Source of the DNA: Aeromonas salmonicida subsp. salmonicida
GTDB lineage: Bacteria; Pseudomonadota; Gammaproteobacteria; Enterobacterales; Aeromonadaceae
Assembly: GCF_001643305.1 (NCBI RefSeq)
Contig: NZ_LSGW01000118.1
Span: forward strand, 53,981 to 117,980
Length of the DNA stretch: 64,000 nt
Reading direction: 5' to 3'
The notes below the pieces were generated by a model. It did no database searches and had not been told where the DNA came from. It saw only the letters and a list, made by a program, of their open reading frames with translations. The number at the start of each line of letters is the position of its first letter. Position 1 is the first letter of the stretch. The translations under genes were made by a program, and so were the position numbers. Positions 1-9,117 of the stretch are shown piece by piece.

Positions 1-949
1 CCTGGGTGGTGTAGCCCTGGAAGTTGCGGTGCAACTTGCCTTCACGCTGCGCCACCGCCAGCTCGTCATCAGGTTTGGCGAAGTGATCCATGCCGATGAA
101 CTGGTAGCCCTGACCGGTGAGGAAGGCGATGGTGTCCTGCAGCATAGCCAGCTTCTCCCGAGGGGCCGGCATGTCTTCCTCTTTCAGCTTGTGCTGGGCA
201 GCAAAGCGGCTCGGCAGATGAGCGTAGTTGAAGATGGATAGGCGGGCCGGATCCGTCTTGAGCACTTCCTCCAGGGTGTGGTGGAAGCTCTCCCTGTTCT
301 GGTGCGGCAAGCCGTAGATGAGATCCAGATTGGTGGAGCGAAAGCCCAATTCGCGAGCGCGCTCCAGCATGGCGCGGATGAAGTCGTTATCCTGCTCGCG
401 GTTGACCGCAACCTGGACCGCCTTGTTGAAGTCCTGCACGCCGAGACTGATGCGGTTGAACCCCACCTCTCGCAGCACATCCAGCATGGTGAGTTCGATT
501 TCACGCGGGTCCACCTCTATGCTGATCTCCCCTTCCTCCGCGAACTGGAAGTGCTCACGCAACATGGCCATCAGGCGACGGGTCTGGGCTTCGTTCAGAT
601 AGGTAGGCGTACCACCACCCCAATGAAGCTGGGTCACCAGCCGATGCTTAAACAGGGGCGCCTGCGCCTTGATCTCCTGTTCGAGGTAGTCGAGGTATTG
701 ATCGGCCTTGTGCTGGTGACGTGTGATCACCTTGTTGCAGCCGCAGTAATAGCAGAGCTTGTGACAGAAGGGGATGTGTACGTAAAGCGACAGGTTGCGC
801 GCCGGGTACTGGCCTGCGGCGCGGACCAGGTCCGGATAGCCGAAGCTTTCGTTGAACTCCAGCGCAGTGGGATAGGAGGTGTAGCGCGGGCCGCTGTAGT
901 TATATTTTTCGATCAGGGCCTGATCCCACACAATCTGTTCTGCTTGCAC
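1..949 (-). CDS. hemN: Oxygen-independent coproporphyrinogen III dehydrogenase (partial, 3' end outside window)
   Basis: Radical SAM enzyme that converts coproporphyrinogen III to protoporphyrinogen IX without oxygen in heme synthesis. The reading frame begins at a GTG (949) preceded by an AGAGGAAG ribosome site. The cluster-binding motif CHKLCYYC puts cysteines at residues 62, 66 and 69, the positions used in the E. coli enzyme, and a GGGTPT SAM-binding segment follows near residue 112. About 316 codons are visible; the C-terminal third lies beyond the left edge. It sits downstream of yihI and a DUF2489 gene, as in related gammaproteobacteria. The aerobic counterpart hemF lies 5 kb away, so both oxygen regimes are covered. 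Confidence 0.95.
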   Translation of the reverse strand, partial: MQAEQIVWDQALIEKYNYSGPRYTSYPTALEFNESFGYPDLVRAAGQYPARNLSLYVHIPFCHKLCYYCGCNKVITRHQHKADQYLDYLEQEIKAQAPLFKHRLVTQLHWGGGTPTYLNEAQTRRLMAMLREHFQFAEEGEISIEVDPREIELTMLDVLREVGFNRISLGVQDFNKAVQVAVNREQDNDFIRAMLERARELGFRSTNLDLIYGLPHQNRESFHHTLEEVLKTDPARLSIFNYAHLPSRFAAQHKLKEEDMPAPREKLAMLQDTIAFLTGQGYQFIGMDHFAKPDDELAVAQREGKLHRNFQGYTTQ

Positions 950-979
950 GCTTGCTTCCTCTTTTTTGTTATCCAGGGC

Positions 980-1432
980 TCAGCGGCTTAACTGAAAATC
1001 CTTCAGTTGGGCCACATCCTTGAGGATCTGTGCCTCCAGCTCGGCCTCATAGCCACTGCGTTCGAGATCCATCTTCATCACTTCATTGCGCTTGAGGGCA
1101 CGTCTCGCCTCATGAGTCGGCATCTCTTTCACCTTCTCATAGAGACTGTACAGACCCGGAAATTCGCTGGCAAAAACGCGCCCTTCCTTAATCTGCAAGG
1201 CATCCAGCAAATTGGTCAGCCGAATGGCACCTTCGGAATAGTCGCACTGACCATCCCGCACCGCATGGGCGATCACCCGTACGCTGTCGAGAATGCGTTC
1301 ATTGCGCGCAGCTATGGCCTGCTGCTGCATATCGCGCTGGCGCTTGAGACGAGCCAGCAGGGTACCGGTATACACCGCCAGTCCCAGCAAAATCAGGCCG
1401 CCCAACGAGGCGGCCAGCATCCATCCACTCAT
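980..1432 (-). CDS. DUF2489 family membrane-anchored protein
   Basis: Protein of about 150 residues with one N-terminal transmembrane segment (roughly residues 5-27), then a charged helical cytoplasmic part rich in Lys, Arg and Glu. It matches the DUF2489 family found next to yihI and hemN in Vibrio and Aeromonas; the function is unknown. The ATG at 1432 overlaps the yihI stop codon (TGATG), which implies translational coupling; a GTG one codon upstream (1435) is also possible. No catalytic motif is visible. Its position between a GTPase regulator and hemN is conserved, but I infer no role from that. Confidence 0.75.
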   Translation of the reverse strand: MSGWMLAASLGGLILLGLAVYTGTLLARLKRQRDMQQQAIAARNERILDSVRVIAHAVRDGQCDYSEGAIRLTNLLDALQIKEGRVFASEFPGLYSLYEKVKEMPTHEARRALKRNEVMKMDLERSGYEAELEAQILKDVAQLKDFQLSR

Positions 1433-2013
1433 CACTTTTTCTTCGGCTCTGGCTTGGGCTCAGGCTGATAGTCGACCTGAGTGAAACGATCCCACAGCTC
1501 CTCTTCGGAGGCGGGCTGGGTCGGCGCCTCATAACTGGCATCGTCGAATGAGCCGTCGTCTTCTTCGTCATCATCGTTGTCTATGATGCCAAGCTCATCC
1601 ATCAATTCCTGATAACGATCGACACGCTGGTCAACCCAGGCCTGCTCGGTCGCTTCCAGCGTCTCGCCAGCATCGAGGCGATCCAGCAGGTCATTCAGGC
1701 GATCATCATTCTCGATGGCAGCCAGCTCCTGCTCCGGCGTCATCACCAGCTTCTTCTCTTTCGCAGGCTTGGGCGCAACTGGCTTTGCACCTTTCTCGTC
1801 TACGATCAAGGCGACCGGCTTGCGGGAACCAATACGTGGATCCTTGGCCTGCTTGCCATTGTTGTTCTTGCTGGATTGCTCTGCCTGCTGGCGGGAACCC
1901 GCCTTCAAGCCCTTACGCTTGGCAGCGCGTTTGCGCTCACGGCCGTCCAGGGCACTGGCATCTGATTCTTTGCGCTTACCGGTAGGCTTGCGATTGGGTT
2001 GTTTAGCCGACAT
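1432..2013 (-). CDS. yihI: Der GTPase-activating protein YihI
   Basis: Protein of 193 residues. In E. coli YihI stimulates the GTPase activity of Der (EngA) and so restrains late 50S ribosome assembly. Features seen: a strongly basic, Lys/Arg-rich N-terminal half (a disordered segment with KRKESD and RKRAAKRK runs), a conserved middle part near residues 95-140 (EQELAAIENDDRLNDLLDRL), and a very acidic tail containing DDDEEDD. The ATG at 2013 was chosen because the family starts MS-K; the upstream in-frame extension is not conserved-looking. It is followed by the overlapping DUF2489 gene and then hemN. Confidence 0.88.
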   Translation of the reverse strand: MSAKQPNRKPTGKRKESDASALDGRERKRAAKRKGLKAGSRQQAEQSSKNNNGKQAKDPRIGSRKPVALIVDEKGAKPVAPKPAKEKKLVMTPEQELAAIENDDRLNDLLDRLDAGETLEATEQAWVDQRVDRYQELMDELGIIDNDDDEEDDGSFDDASYEAPTQPASEEELWDRFTQVDYQPEPKPEPKKK

Positions 2014-2229
2014 GAATGACTGACTCCGACAAATAACTGGATTGAAGCCCGCACCCGGGATGAGAATCATCCGGGGAAGATACAGACACGGGGAACAGTG
2101 GACTAGAAACAAGAGTGGGATCCCGCACCAATCCGGCCATTGCTGGCCTCTGAACACCGCAGGATCGGTATCCTCTGGGCATGTTGCTGGTATTTTGACA
2201 CAGAATGGCTAATCGGGTTAATGACCCAA
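2014..2229. other. yihI upstream region, no gene
   Basis: Upstream of yihI. It contains an imperfect palindrome at about 2054-2076 (CCCGGGATGA / TCATCCGGGG, one mismatch) with no following T-run, so it is not a simple terminator. I see no coding signal. Confidence 0.4.
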
Positions 2230-2256
2230 AAGAAAAAAGGCAGCCGAAGCTGCCTT
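2230..2256 (-). terminator. Rho-independent terminator of the CsrB-like RNA
   Basis: Minus-strand hairpin AAGGCAGC-TTCG-GCTGCCTT followed by TTTTTTCT. The tetraloop and U-run are canonical. Confidence 0.85.
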
Positions 2257-2577
2257 GATATGTTTATGCGAGTCCCATCCCTGGCTGCAAATCACCCTGT
2301 CCGTGGTGATACCTCTGCGCATCATATCTTTGTATGTGGTCATCTTGACCTTAATTGGTCGATCCTGAATGTGCGTGTGCTTGCTTTGACCCATGGGGAC
2401 GACATCCGGTCATCACTCTGGGGTGGTTGCATCCCGCAGCCCGGCTCTTCCTGAGCAGTCACCATCCTGGTATTTCCATCCCTTGCCTGTCATTTGCGTG
2501 GTTCTGTGGCATCCCGCCAAATCGACATCCTGTCTTCACAACATCCCGGTCGTGAATGGCCCTGTGGGCCGCTCCAT
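2230..2577 (-). ncRNA. csrB: CsrB/CsrC-family regulatory RNA (CsrA sponge)
   Basis: On the minus strand this 350-nt interval has about 14 GGA triplets, eight of them as GGATG within CAGGATG, CGGGATG or AGGGATG contexts (plus-strand CATCC at 2277, 2404, 2431, 2464, 2478, 2511, 2527 and 2543). That motif is the CsrA-binding repeat of CsrB and CsrC. It ends in a rho-independent terminator (2230-2256) and begins just after a promoter-like element (2584-2611). The E. coli csrC gene lies between yihA (engB) and yihI; this locus has the same position apart from an intervening cytochrome c4 gene. Family RNAs titrate CsrA and so derepress CsrA-controlled metabolism, motility and virulence genes. The 5' end is approximate. 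Confidence 0.82.
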
Positions 2578-2583
2578 ATATTC

Positions 2584-2611
2584 ACTGTATCAACTTAATA
2601 AAGCGGCTCAA
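2584..2611 (-). promoter_or_regulatory. Candidate promoter of the CsrB-like RNA
   Basis: Minus strand: TTGAGC (2611-2606), 16-nt spacer, TACAGT (2589-2584), giving a start near 2577. The AT-rich DNA further upstream (2640-2720) would be the place for a UvrY/GacA-type activator; I do not see a clear 18-bp UvrY palindrome. Confidence 0.5.
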
Positions 2612-2780
2612 TCCACCGATAACGTTTTCAAACGGAGATAAACCTATCACTCTTATTTAACATATTGAAATTAATGAATTATTAAACATAATTTGAAAAA
2701 TGTTTAAGCCTTGGCCAGGCCGATGAATGGGGGATCTCTTACAGCAATGCGAGAAAACTGGCCAAATGGAGTTAAAGGTC

Positions 2781-2812
2781 AAAAAGAAACGAGGAGCCAG
2801 TGGCTCCTCGTT
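2781..2812 (-). terminator. Terminator of the cytochrome c4 gene
   Basis: Minus-strand hairpin AACGAGGAGCC-ACT-GGCTCCTCGTT followed by TCTTTTT, 32 nt after the cytochrome stop codon. Confidence 0.8.
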
Positions 2813-2843
2813 CATATCAATGGGGTACATCATCAGACATGAT

Positions 2844-3461
2844 TCAGTGCAAACCGCCCACATATTTGGAAAGCGCTTCGATGTCCTGATCAGTCAGCTT
2901 CTTGGCAACATCCTGCATCATGCCATTCGGATCATTATCACGGGCAGCCACACGAAAGGCGGTGAGCTGAGCCTTGATATAAGCAGGATGTTGGCCGGAC
3001 AGACTTGGATATTTCGCCTGTTCTATACCTGATCCACGCGGACCATGACAGGCAGTGCAGGCAGCCAGACCACGGCTCATGTCTCCACCCATATAGAGCG
3101 CTTTACCCGCTGCTACAGCATCATCAGGCACCGCTATCGGTGTTACCTTCTGGCTGGAGAAGTAGGCAGCAAGGTCTTCCATGTCCTGTTCAGACAAGGG
3201 GAGAGCCATAGGCCCCATGATAGGTGCGACTCGACCAATTTGGCCAGAAGCTGCAGCCTTCAGTTCAACTAATTGCTTTTTGATATATGATGCGTGCTGA
3301 CCAGCAATCTTGGGATACATATCAACAAGGCTGTTTCCGTCCGGTCCATGACAAGCCGCACACACGGCAGCCTTGGATTGTCCCGCAGCGGCATCGCCCT
3401 TGGCTTGTGCCATCCCCGTTACGCCAACCATCAGAGCAAGAGTAATGACTAGGTTCTTCAT
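2844..3461 (-). CDS. Periplasmic diheme cytochrome c4
   Basis: Protein of 205 residues with a cleavable signal peptide (hydrophobic to about residue 20, ending AQA) and two class I cytochrome domains. Heme motifs CAACH (Cys34, Cys37, His38) and CTACH (Cys135, Cys138, His139) are visible, with Met-containing loops that would supply the sixth ligands. Cytochrome c4 carries electrons in the periplasm, usually to a cbb3 or similar terminal oxidase. The ATG at 3461 was chosen for its basic signal-peptide start MKN. It lies alone between the CsrB-like RNA and divergent engB, and has its own terminator. In E. coli no cytochrome gene occupies this place. Confidence 0.9.
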   Translation of the reverse strand: MKNLVITLALMVGVTGMAQAKGDAAAGQSKAAVCAACHGPDGNSLVDMYPKIAGQHASYIKKQLVELKAAASGQIGRVAPIMGPMALPLSEQDMEDLAAYFSSQKVTPIAVPDDAVAAGKALYMGGDMSRGLAACTACHGPRGSGIEQAKYPSLSGQHPAYIKAQLTAFRVAARDNDPNGMMQDVAKKLTDQDIEALSKYVGGLH

Positions 3462-3603
3462 GGCGTTCCAACTTCTCGTTATTAGGCTTCCAGATCCCAT
3501 GCCGCTGAAGGCATGTTAAAATAAACGCGTTTAAGCGACGTCATTTTACACGATTTCACAAAAAAGTAACTCTATAACCCTCTATCTCTATGGGGAATTT
3601 ACG

Positions 3604-4257
3604 TTGGATACACAAACTCTGAATTTCAATAAGGTGCATTTTGTGACCAGCGCACCCGACATCCGCCACCTGCCAAATGATGGGGGTGTCGAGATTGCGT
3701 TTGCCGGCCGTTCCAATGCCGGTAAGTCATCTGCATTGAACACCTTAACGAAACACAAGAACCTGGCTCGCACCAGTAAAACACCGGGTCGCACCCAGTT
3801 GATCAACCTGTTTGAACTGGAGCCGGGCAAGCGTCTGGTCGATTTGCCGGGCTATGGTTATGCGCAAGTTCCGCTGGAAATGAAGCTCAAGTGGCAAAAG
3901 TCACTGGCAGAGTACCTGCAGCGCCGCGAGTCATTGAAAGGCCTGGTGATCCTGATGGACATCCGCCACCCGCTCAAAGATACCGACATGAACATGCTGG
4001 AGTGGAGCTCACACCGTGAATTGCCGGTCATGCTGCTGCTGACCAAGGCTGACAAGCTGAGCCCTGGTCCCCGCAACAATCAGGTTATCAAGGTACGCCA
4101 GGCCATTGCCGACCTGGGCCCGCAGATCCAGGTGGAAGCTTTCTCCTCCCTTAACAACATAGGGGTGGAAAAATTGGCCCAGACTCTGTCTGGCTGGTAC
4201 TTGGCGGGTGCCGATGAAATTGCCGATAACGATGAGCAAGAGCAGGTTGAGGAATAA
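3604..4257 (+). CDS. engB: Ribosome biogenesis GTP-binding protein EngB (YsxC)
   Basis: GTPase of 217 residues needed for 50S ribosomal subunit assembly. The G1 motif GRSNAGKSS is at residues 35-43, the threonine of G2 lies in KTPGRTQ, G3 is DLPGYG and G4 is TKAD. Alignment by eye with E. coli YihA is continuous from SAPDIRHLP onward. The start is a TTG at 3604, preceded by ATGGGGAA; no upstream ATG is available in frame. The gene is divergent from cytochrome c4 and precedes the spf region, as in enterobacteria. Confidence 0.93.
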   Translation: MDTQTLNFNKVHFVTSAPDIRHLPNDGGVEIAFAGRSNAGKSSALNTLTKHKNLARTSKTPGRTQLINLFELEPGKRLVDLPGYGYAQVPLEMKLKWQKSLAEYLQRRESLKGLVILMDIRHPLKDTDMNMLEWSSHRELPVMLLLTKADKLSPGPRNNQVIKVRQAIADLGPQIQVEAFSSLNNIGVEKLAQTLSGWYLAGADEIADNDEQEQVEE

Positions 4258-4413
4258 TACATTCCTCCATCTTCCTGCTGCTTCTCTCTTGCAATTAGCG
4301 GAGCTGACCCTCCGCTGATTGAAAGACTTTCAGTTCGACTGCTTCCTGCCAACGCTCAATCCCCACCGATATGCCCTTCTAGCAATCCTAGTAAAATCAT
4401 TATCAATCAATAG

Positions 4414-4452
4414 GATATGAAGTTAATTTCAATTAATAATTAACTTCATATC
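4414..4452. repeat. 14-bp inverted repeat, AT-rich
   Basis: Arms GATATGAAGTTAAT (4414-4427) and ATTAACTTCATATC (4439-4452) are perfect complements around an 11-nt loop. No T-run follows on either strand, so it is not an obvious terminator. It lies between engB and spf; role unknown. Confidence 0.6.
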
Positions 4453-4544
4453 GACATGATAACGGTTTCATATTTTTGCTATCAAACGGCAAGCACATCA
4501 CGCAAGAAGTACCAAAATGAAATTTAATTACACTTCGAGGTATG

Positions 4545-4577
4545 GAAGGGATAAAGAAGGGATAAAGAAGGGATAAA
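4545..4577. repeat. Three perfect tandem copies of an 11-bp unit
   Basis: GAAGGGATAAA occurs at 4545-4555, 4556-4566 and 4567-4577 without mismatch. This is probably a slippage-prone microrepeat in the engB-spf intergenic region; no open reading frame uses it. Confidence 0.7.
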
Positions 4578-4741
4578 AATGAAGCCAGTACCACTGGTGC
4601 AGTACCGGCCTGAAACAATCAGTTCAAAAATTGGGAAGAAGCTAAATCTTGAGAACAAAGACGACTGGTTTTCCTCAAGAAGCCCTTTCATTCTAGCAAA
4701 TACTTGCCAAAACTAAAGCATTTACTCTAAATTGGGTGCAT

Positions 4742-4845
4742 AAAAAAACACCCCGACGAATACTCATCGGGGCAGCTATTCAGCCACATTCAATTACGTG
4801 AAATAAAAGGTCTGAAAGATAGAACATCTTACCTCTGTACCCTAC
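4742..4845 (-). ncRNA. spf: Spot 42 small RNA
   Basis: The minus strand begins GTAGGGTACAGAGGTAAGAT, essentially the 5' end of E. coli Spot 42. It continues with conserved segments TTCTATCTTTCAGACC and TTCACGTAAT, and ends in a terminator hairpin with CCCC/GGGG base and seven T residues. Length is about 104 nt against 109 in E. coli. Spot 42 is an Hfq-dependent RNA repressing secondary carbon metabolism when glucose is present. The location beside engB is the conserved one. Confidence 0.95.
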
Positions 4846-4852
4846 GTCGCTA

Positions 4853-4905
4853 ACTGTATAGCAAAGCAGCAAAAAGTGAAAGTAATTTATGTAATTAAGT
4901 TTCAC
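4853..4905 (-). promoter_or_regulatory. spf promoter with candidate CRP site
   Basis: Minus strand -10 TACAGT (4858-4853), 17-nt spacer, -35 TTTCAC (4881-4876). Immediately upstream, 4890-4905 reads TGTAATTAAGTTTCAC on the plus strand, an imperfect CRP site (TGTGA-N6-TCACA) centred near -53. CRP-cAMP represses spf in E. coli, so this position is plausible. Confidence 0.6.
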
Positions 4906-4945
4906 GAAAGAAGACTTGGTAAAAATACTTACTTTTCATGCAGAT

Positions 4946-4973
4946 AAAAAAATCCCCAGTACGAATACCGGGG
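4946..4973 (-). terminator. Terminator downstream of the aroE-DUF1488 operon
   Basis: Minus-strand hairpin CCCCGGTA-TTCG-TACTGGGG followed by ATTTTTTT. It is 97 nt past the DUF1488 stop and upstream of spf. Its stem-loop resembles the spf terminator (CCCC/GGGG base and a TATTCGT segment). Confidence 0.8.
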
Positions 4974-5069
4974 AGTTATAAAGGTGACTAGCTAGCACTT
5001 CCTCAACTATCTAGTTAGTCAGCGGTATTTCTCACAAGTTCCGCCGCTTTGAGAAAAAACTTGGAACAC

Positions 5070-5330
5070 TCAGAGGTAGATGGATCCATCCTCTGCAAAC
5101 TCTTGTTCTTCAATGAGTTTCTCAGCAATATCTTCAATGTCAAAACGAACGCTCTCGAAAGCACGCAGTATGTCCTCCTCCTTGACGAGGGAGAGTCCGG
5201 TCATTTTTTCCAGGCGCCGACGACTGATGTAGCAATTGATCAATGCCCCCATCTGCTGGACTGGAAAATGTATCCTCTGTTCGTCCGGCTGCCAGGCCGC
5301 CAGTTCGGGAAACAGGATGCCTTGATTCAT
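5070..5330 (-). CDS. DUF1488 family protein (YrdB-like)
   Basis: Small protein of 86 residues, acidic at its C terminus ([17 protein letters not shown]). It matches DUF1488, the family of E. coli YrdB, which is likewise encoded next to aroE. The ATG at 5330 overlaps the aroE stop by four bases (ATGA), so the two are translationally coupled. No enzymatic motif can be seen. The function of the family is unknown. Confidence 0.78.
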   Translation of the reverse strand: MNQGILFPELAAWQPDEQRIHFPVQQMGALINCYISRRRLEKMTGLSLVKEEDILRAFESVRFDIEDIAEKLIEEQEFAEDGSIYL

Positions 5331-6148
5331 AGAGTCCCCAGATTTCGTTTCAGCTCTCTCAATACCTGTTTAGTTCCTGGGCGGATTCCTCGCCACACGG
5401 TGAATGCCTCCGCCGCCTGTTCAACCAGCATACCCAGCCCATCCATAGCCTGACGGGCACCGTACTGTTTGGCCCAGCTGATGAAAGGGGTATCCATGGA
5501 TCCATACATCATGTCGTAGATGGCAATATCCGCGTGGATCAGTGCAGGGGAGAGGGGCGGCAGCTCCCCTTGCAGGCTGGCGGAGGTGGAGTTGATGATG
5601 AGATCAAACGTCCCGCCCAGTTGCTCGTAGGTCAGAGCTGTCACCACCCCCAGATCATGAAACTCGGCCGCCAGTTGCTGCGCTTTTGCGTGCGTTCGGT
5701 TGGCAATCACCAGTTCTGTCGGATGCTCGGCCAGCAGCGGAGCCAAAGCACCACGGGCGGCTCCCCCGGCCCCCAGCAGCAAGATCCGGCTCCCGGCCAA
5801 GGCCACACCATGAGACTTCAGGTCCGCCACCAGACCAGCACCATCGGTATTGTCTCCCAGCAGTACACCGTCATCGGTCAGCTTGATGGTGTTGACGGCA
5901 CCCGCCCGTTTGGCTCGGGGGCTCAAACTGTCAACCAACGCAAACGCCTGCTCCTTGAACGGTACTGTGACATTGCACCCTTTGCCTCCTTGCGCAAAGA
6001 AGGCCCGCAGGGTCGTAGCAAACTCGTCGACGGCAGGTTCAGCCAGACCATACTCCAGCTCTTGCTGAGTTTGTCTGGCAAACAGGGTATGAATGAAGGG
6101 GGACTTGCTGTGGCGCACCGGGTGGCCAAAAACCAGATAACGATCCAT
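5327..6148 (-). CDS. aroE: Shikimate dehydrogenase
   Basis: NADP-dependent enzyme of 273 residues that reduces 3-dehydroshikimate to shikimate in aromatic amino acid synthesis. The shikimate-binding SKSP motif is at residues 14-17, the catalytic lysine is in NVTVPFK near residue 65, NTDG follows near 100, and the dinucleotide-binding glycine motif is GAGGAARG near 127. Start at the ATG at 6148; a TTG one codon earlier is also open but not needed. The next gene is DUF1488, overlapping by four bases. Length and motif order are typical of AroE rather than YdiB. Confidence 0.95.
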   Translation of the reverse strand: MDRYLVFGHPVRHSKSPFIHTLFARQTQQELEYGLAEPAVDEFATTLRAFFAQGGKGCNVTVPFKEQAFALVDSLSPRAKRAGAVNTIKLTDDGVLLGDNTDGAGLVADLKSHGVALAGSRILLLGAGGAARGALAPLLAEHPTELVIANRTHAKAQQLAAEFHDLGVVTALTYEQLGGTFDLIINSTSASLQGELPPLSPALIHADIAIYDMMYGSMDTPFISWAKQYGARQAMDGLGMLVEQAAEAFTVWRGIRPGTKQVLRELKRNLGTL

Positions 6149-6223
6149 CAAAGAGTTCCATCAGAGGGCAATATTCCGATTTAACGGGTTTTCGCACTCA
6201 GGAACAAGCCGAATATCGGCCAA

Positions 6224-6247
6224 TAAAAAGGGGCCGTCATGGCCCCT
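6224..6247 (-). terminator. hemF terminator
   Basis: Minus-strand hairpin GGGGCC-ATGAC-GGCCCC followed by TTTTTA, directly after the hemF stop at 6252. Confidence 0.8.
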
Positions 6248-6251
6248 CGGG

Positions 6252-7241
<990 letters not shown>

Positions 7242-7266
7242 TTACTGCAAAAAAGAGTCTATCCGC

Positions 7267-7827
7267 TCAGGAGGGACGAATGACGGCGCCGGTACGGGCG
7301 TCCTTGATCTCGGATGGGTTAGCTTGCCCACCCACTTCACCGGGCAGGATATAGGCAAGCTTGCTTGCCAGCAGCTCACCGATATCGGTGACCCGACGGG
7401 CGGGCTCTTCACCGGTCAGGTTGGCGCTGGTAGAAACCAGGGGCTTGCCGAAGGCGCGGCACAAGGCCTGCACCTGTGGGTGTGCGGTGACTCGCACAGC
7501 CAGCGTATCAAACTGGCCGGTGAGCCAGGTGGGTGTCGTGGCGCGAGCCGGCATGATCCAGGTGAAGGGACCGGGCCAACTGGCTTCAACCCGAGCCAGC
7601 TGCTCACCGCTAAGCTGGCTCAGATCGATATAATCCTGCAACTGCACCAGATCGGCGGCAATCAGGATCAGGCCCTTCTCCACCGGACGCTGCTTGATGG
7701 CCAGCAGGCGCTGCACCGCCAGCTCGGAGTCAGGATCACACCCCAGACCAAACACGGCCTCGGTTGCATACGCGATCACCCCTTCGCCGTGAAGGGCGGC
7801 AACCGCTTGTTCAAATTCAGTAGACAT
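7267..7827 (-). CDS. tsaC: Threonylcarbamoyl-AMP synthase TsaC
   Basis: Protein of 186 residues making threonylcarbamoyl-AMP from threonine, bicarbonate and ATP, the first step of t6A37 formation in ANN-decoding tRNAs. YrdC-fold signatures are seen: [14 protein letters not shown], the [13 protein letters not shown] lysine-arginine motif, and STSANLTGE. The ATG at 7827 gives the family-typical N terminus. No good ribosome site precedes it because a terminator hairpin sits directly upstream; an in-frame ATG at 7860 (inside the repeat described at 7847-7953) is an alternative start. Confidence 0.92.
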   Translation of the reverse strand: MSTEFEQAVAALHGEGVIAYATEAVFGLGCDPDSELAVQRLLAIKQRPVEKGLILIAADLVQLQDYIDLSQLSGEQLARVEASWPGPFTWIMPARATTPTWLTGQFDTLAVRVTAHPQVQALCRAFGKPLVSTSANLTGEEPARRVTDIGELLASKLAYILPGEVGGQANPSEIKDARTGAVIRPS

Positions 7828-7828
7828 A

Positions 7829-7853
7829 GGAAAAATGCGGCAGCCTGGCTGCC
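7829..7853 (-). terminator. purE terminator placed against the tsaC start
   Basis: Minus strand GGCAGCC-A-GGCTGCC (7853-7839), then GCATTTTTCC. It ends two bases before the tsaC ATG at 7827. Confidence 0.6.
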
Positions 7854-7953
7854 ACCTCATTACTTGGTTGAGTTAAGCCTGCAAGGCGACAACCGCACCA
7901 TATACAGCGGGCTGTCACCTCATCACTTACTTGAGTTGGGCCTGCAGGGCGGC
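7847..7953. repeat. Imperfect duplication of the purE 3' end
   Basis: The segment 7910-7953 (last codons of purE, its stop and following bases) recurs at 7847-7890 with 36 of 44 positions identical, offset 63 bp. The distal copy runs directly into the terminator hairpin, while the copy attached to purE does not. The distal copy therefore looks like the original gene end. Confidence 0.75.
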
Positions 7954-8430
7954 ATCCTTGGCCATCACCTCTTCGGCATTCTTCTGGCGTTCGGCACGTA
8001 CTTTGGCTGCCAGTTCATCATCAGCCACCGCCAGCATCTGGGCTGCCAGGTAACCTGCGTTCTTGGCACCGGCCTTGCCGATCGCCACGGTTGCCACTGG
8101 CACGCCACCCGGCATCTGCACGGTGGAGAGCAGTGCATCCAGCCCCTTGAGCGGACCACCGTCGATGGGCACCCCGATCACGGGACGGGTGGTGATGCCG
8201 GCAACGGCACCCGCCAGGTGAGCCGCCAAACCGGCAGCACAGATAAAGACCTTGCAACCACGGGACTCGGCATCGGTCACATACTGATGGGTCGCAGCCG
8301 GAGTACGGTGCGCAGAGGTTACTTTCACTTCCACTGCGATATCAAACGACTTGAGGATCTCAAGGGTGGATTGCATCACGGGAAAATCAGAGTCAGAGCC
8401 CATCAATACGGCAACAAAAGGTTTATTCAT
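7927..8430 (-). CDS. purE: N5-carboxyaminoimidazole ribonucleotide mutase
   Basis: Class I PurE of 167 residues, which rearranges N5-CAIR to CAIR in purine synthesis. GSDSDFPVM near residues 12-20, SAHRTP near 40-45 (containing the catalytic His) and the glycine-rich [14 protein letters not shown] loop are present. A PurR box lies upstream (8471-8486). The usual partner purK is not adjacent: tsaC follows instead. In the same place E. coli has neither gene, so purE is an insertion between yrdD and tsaC. The final codons are duplicated downstream. Confidence 0.94.
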   Translation of the reverse strand: MNKPFVAVLMGSDSDFPVMQSTLEILKSFDIAVEVKVTSAHRTPAATHQYVTDAESRGCKVFICAAGLAAHLAGAVAGITTRPVIGVPIDGGPLKGLDALLSTVQMPGGVPVATVAIGKAGAKNAGYLAAQMLAVADDELAAKVRAERQKNAEEVMAKDAALQAQLK

Positions 8431-8470
8431 GGTGGGAATTTCCTTACTCCAAGTGGGGGGTTGAAGTGCG

Positions 8471-8486
8471 CCGAAAACGTTTCAAT
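8471..8486. promoter_or_regulatory. Candidate PurR operator upstream of purE
   Basis: The minus strand reads ATTGAAACGTTTTCGG, 12 of 16 matches to the PurR consensus ACGCAAACGTTTTCGT with the AAACGTTTTCG core intact. It is 41 bp upstream of the purE ATG. Confidence 0.65.
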
Positions 8487-8504
8487 TTGGTTACGGCGGC
8501 GGGA

Positions 8505-9062
8505 TTATACCTGCTCACTTTGATGGCCGCATTTCTTTTGCGGACAGATCCACTTCAGATTTCCCCTCACTTTTTTCTCCACCATGATGCCCCAGCCACA
8601 TTCGGGACAAGGCATGGGGATCGGCTTGTCATTCACCACATATTTACAATGGGGATACCCATCACAGGAGTAAAACTGCTTGCCGTAACGGGAGGTACGG
8701 CTCACCAGATGACCCTTGCCACACTCGGGGCAGAGGATCTGGGTATCATCGCTCTCCTGCAGAGACTCAATATGCTGACAGGCCGGATACTGGGTACACC
8801 CTACAAACAAGCCGTAACGACCCTTCTTGATTGCCAGCGGCTGGCCACAATCCGGGCAAGCTGACCCCTCAAGTACTTTCTCGATGTCACGACCGGACGG
8901 TGTCAGAGAACGGATGTAATCACAGGAGGGGTAGGCGGAGCAGCCAAGAAAAGGGCCATGCTTGCCCTGGCGGATCACCAGCTCGGCACCACACTGCGGG
9001 CACGGCTCTCGCTCGAACCCATGCTCGTGAGCAGAAAAGAGATGATGATCGATTTTTGACAT
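8505..9062 (-). CDS. yrdD: Topoisomerase-type zinc-ribbon protein YrdD
   Basis: Protein of 185 residues made of consecutive C4 zinc ribbons like those at the C terminus of DNA topoisomerase I. Four CPxC pairs are visible (CPQC, CPDC, CPEC, CPEC), each with a downstream cysteine pair such as GCSAYPSC, GCTQYPAC, SCDGYPHC and CPQKKC. No topoisomerase catalytic domain is present. It presumably binds nucleic acid; the exact role is unproven. The neighbours tsaC and smg/dprA match the E. coli order. Confidence 0.88.
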   Translation of the reverse strand: MSKIDHHLFSAHEHGFEREPCPQCGAELVIRQGKHGPFLGCSAYPSCDYIRSLTPSGRDIEKVLEGSACPDCGQPLAIKKGRYGLFVGCTQYPACQHIESLQESDDTQILCPECGKGHLVSRTSRYGKQFYSCDGYPHCKYVVNDKPIPMPCPECGWGIMVEKKVRGNLKWICPQKKCGHQSEQV

Positions 9063-9117
9063 GTGCCGCGCCTTGAAATTCAGATGGCCTGAATTCTACC
9101 AGCGCGACACCAGACTG

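Noticed and set aside
29..991. Long open frames on the plus strand opposite hemN
   Set aside because: They are antisense shadows of a well-conserved radical SAM enzyme and have no ribosome sites.
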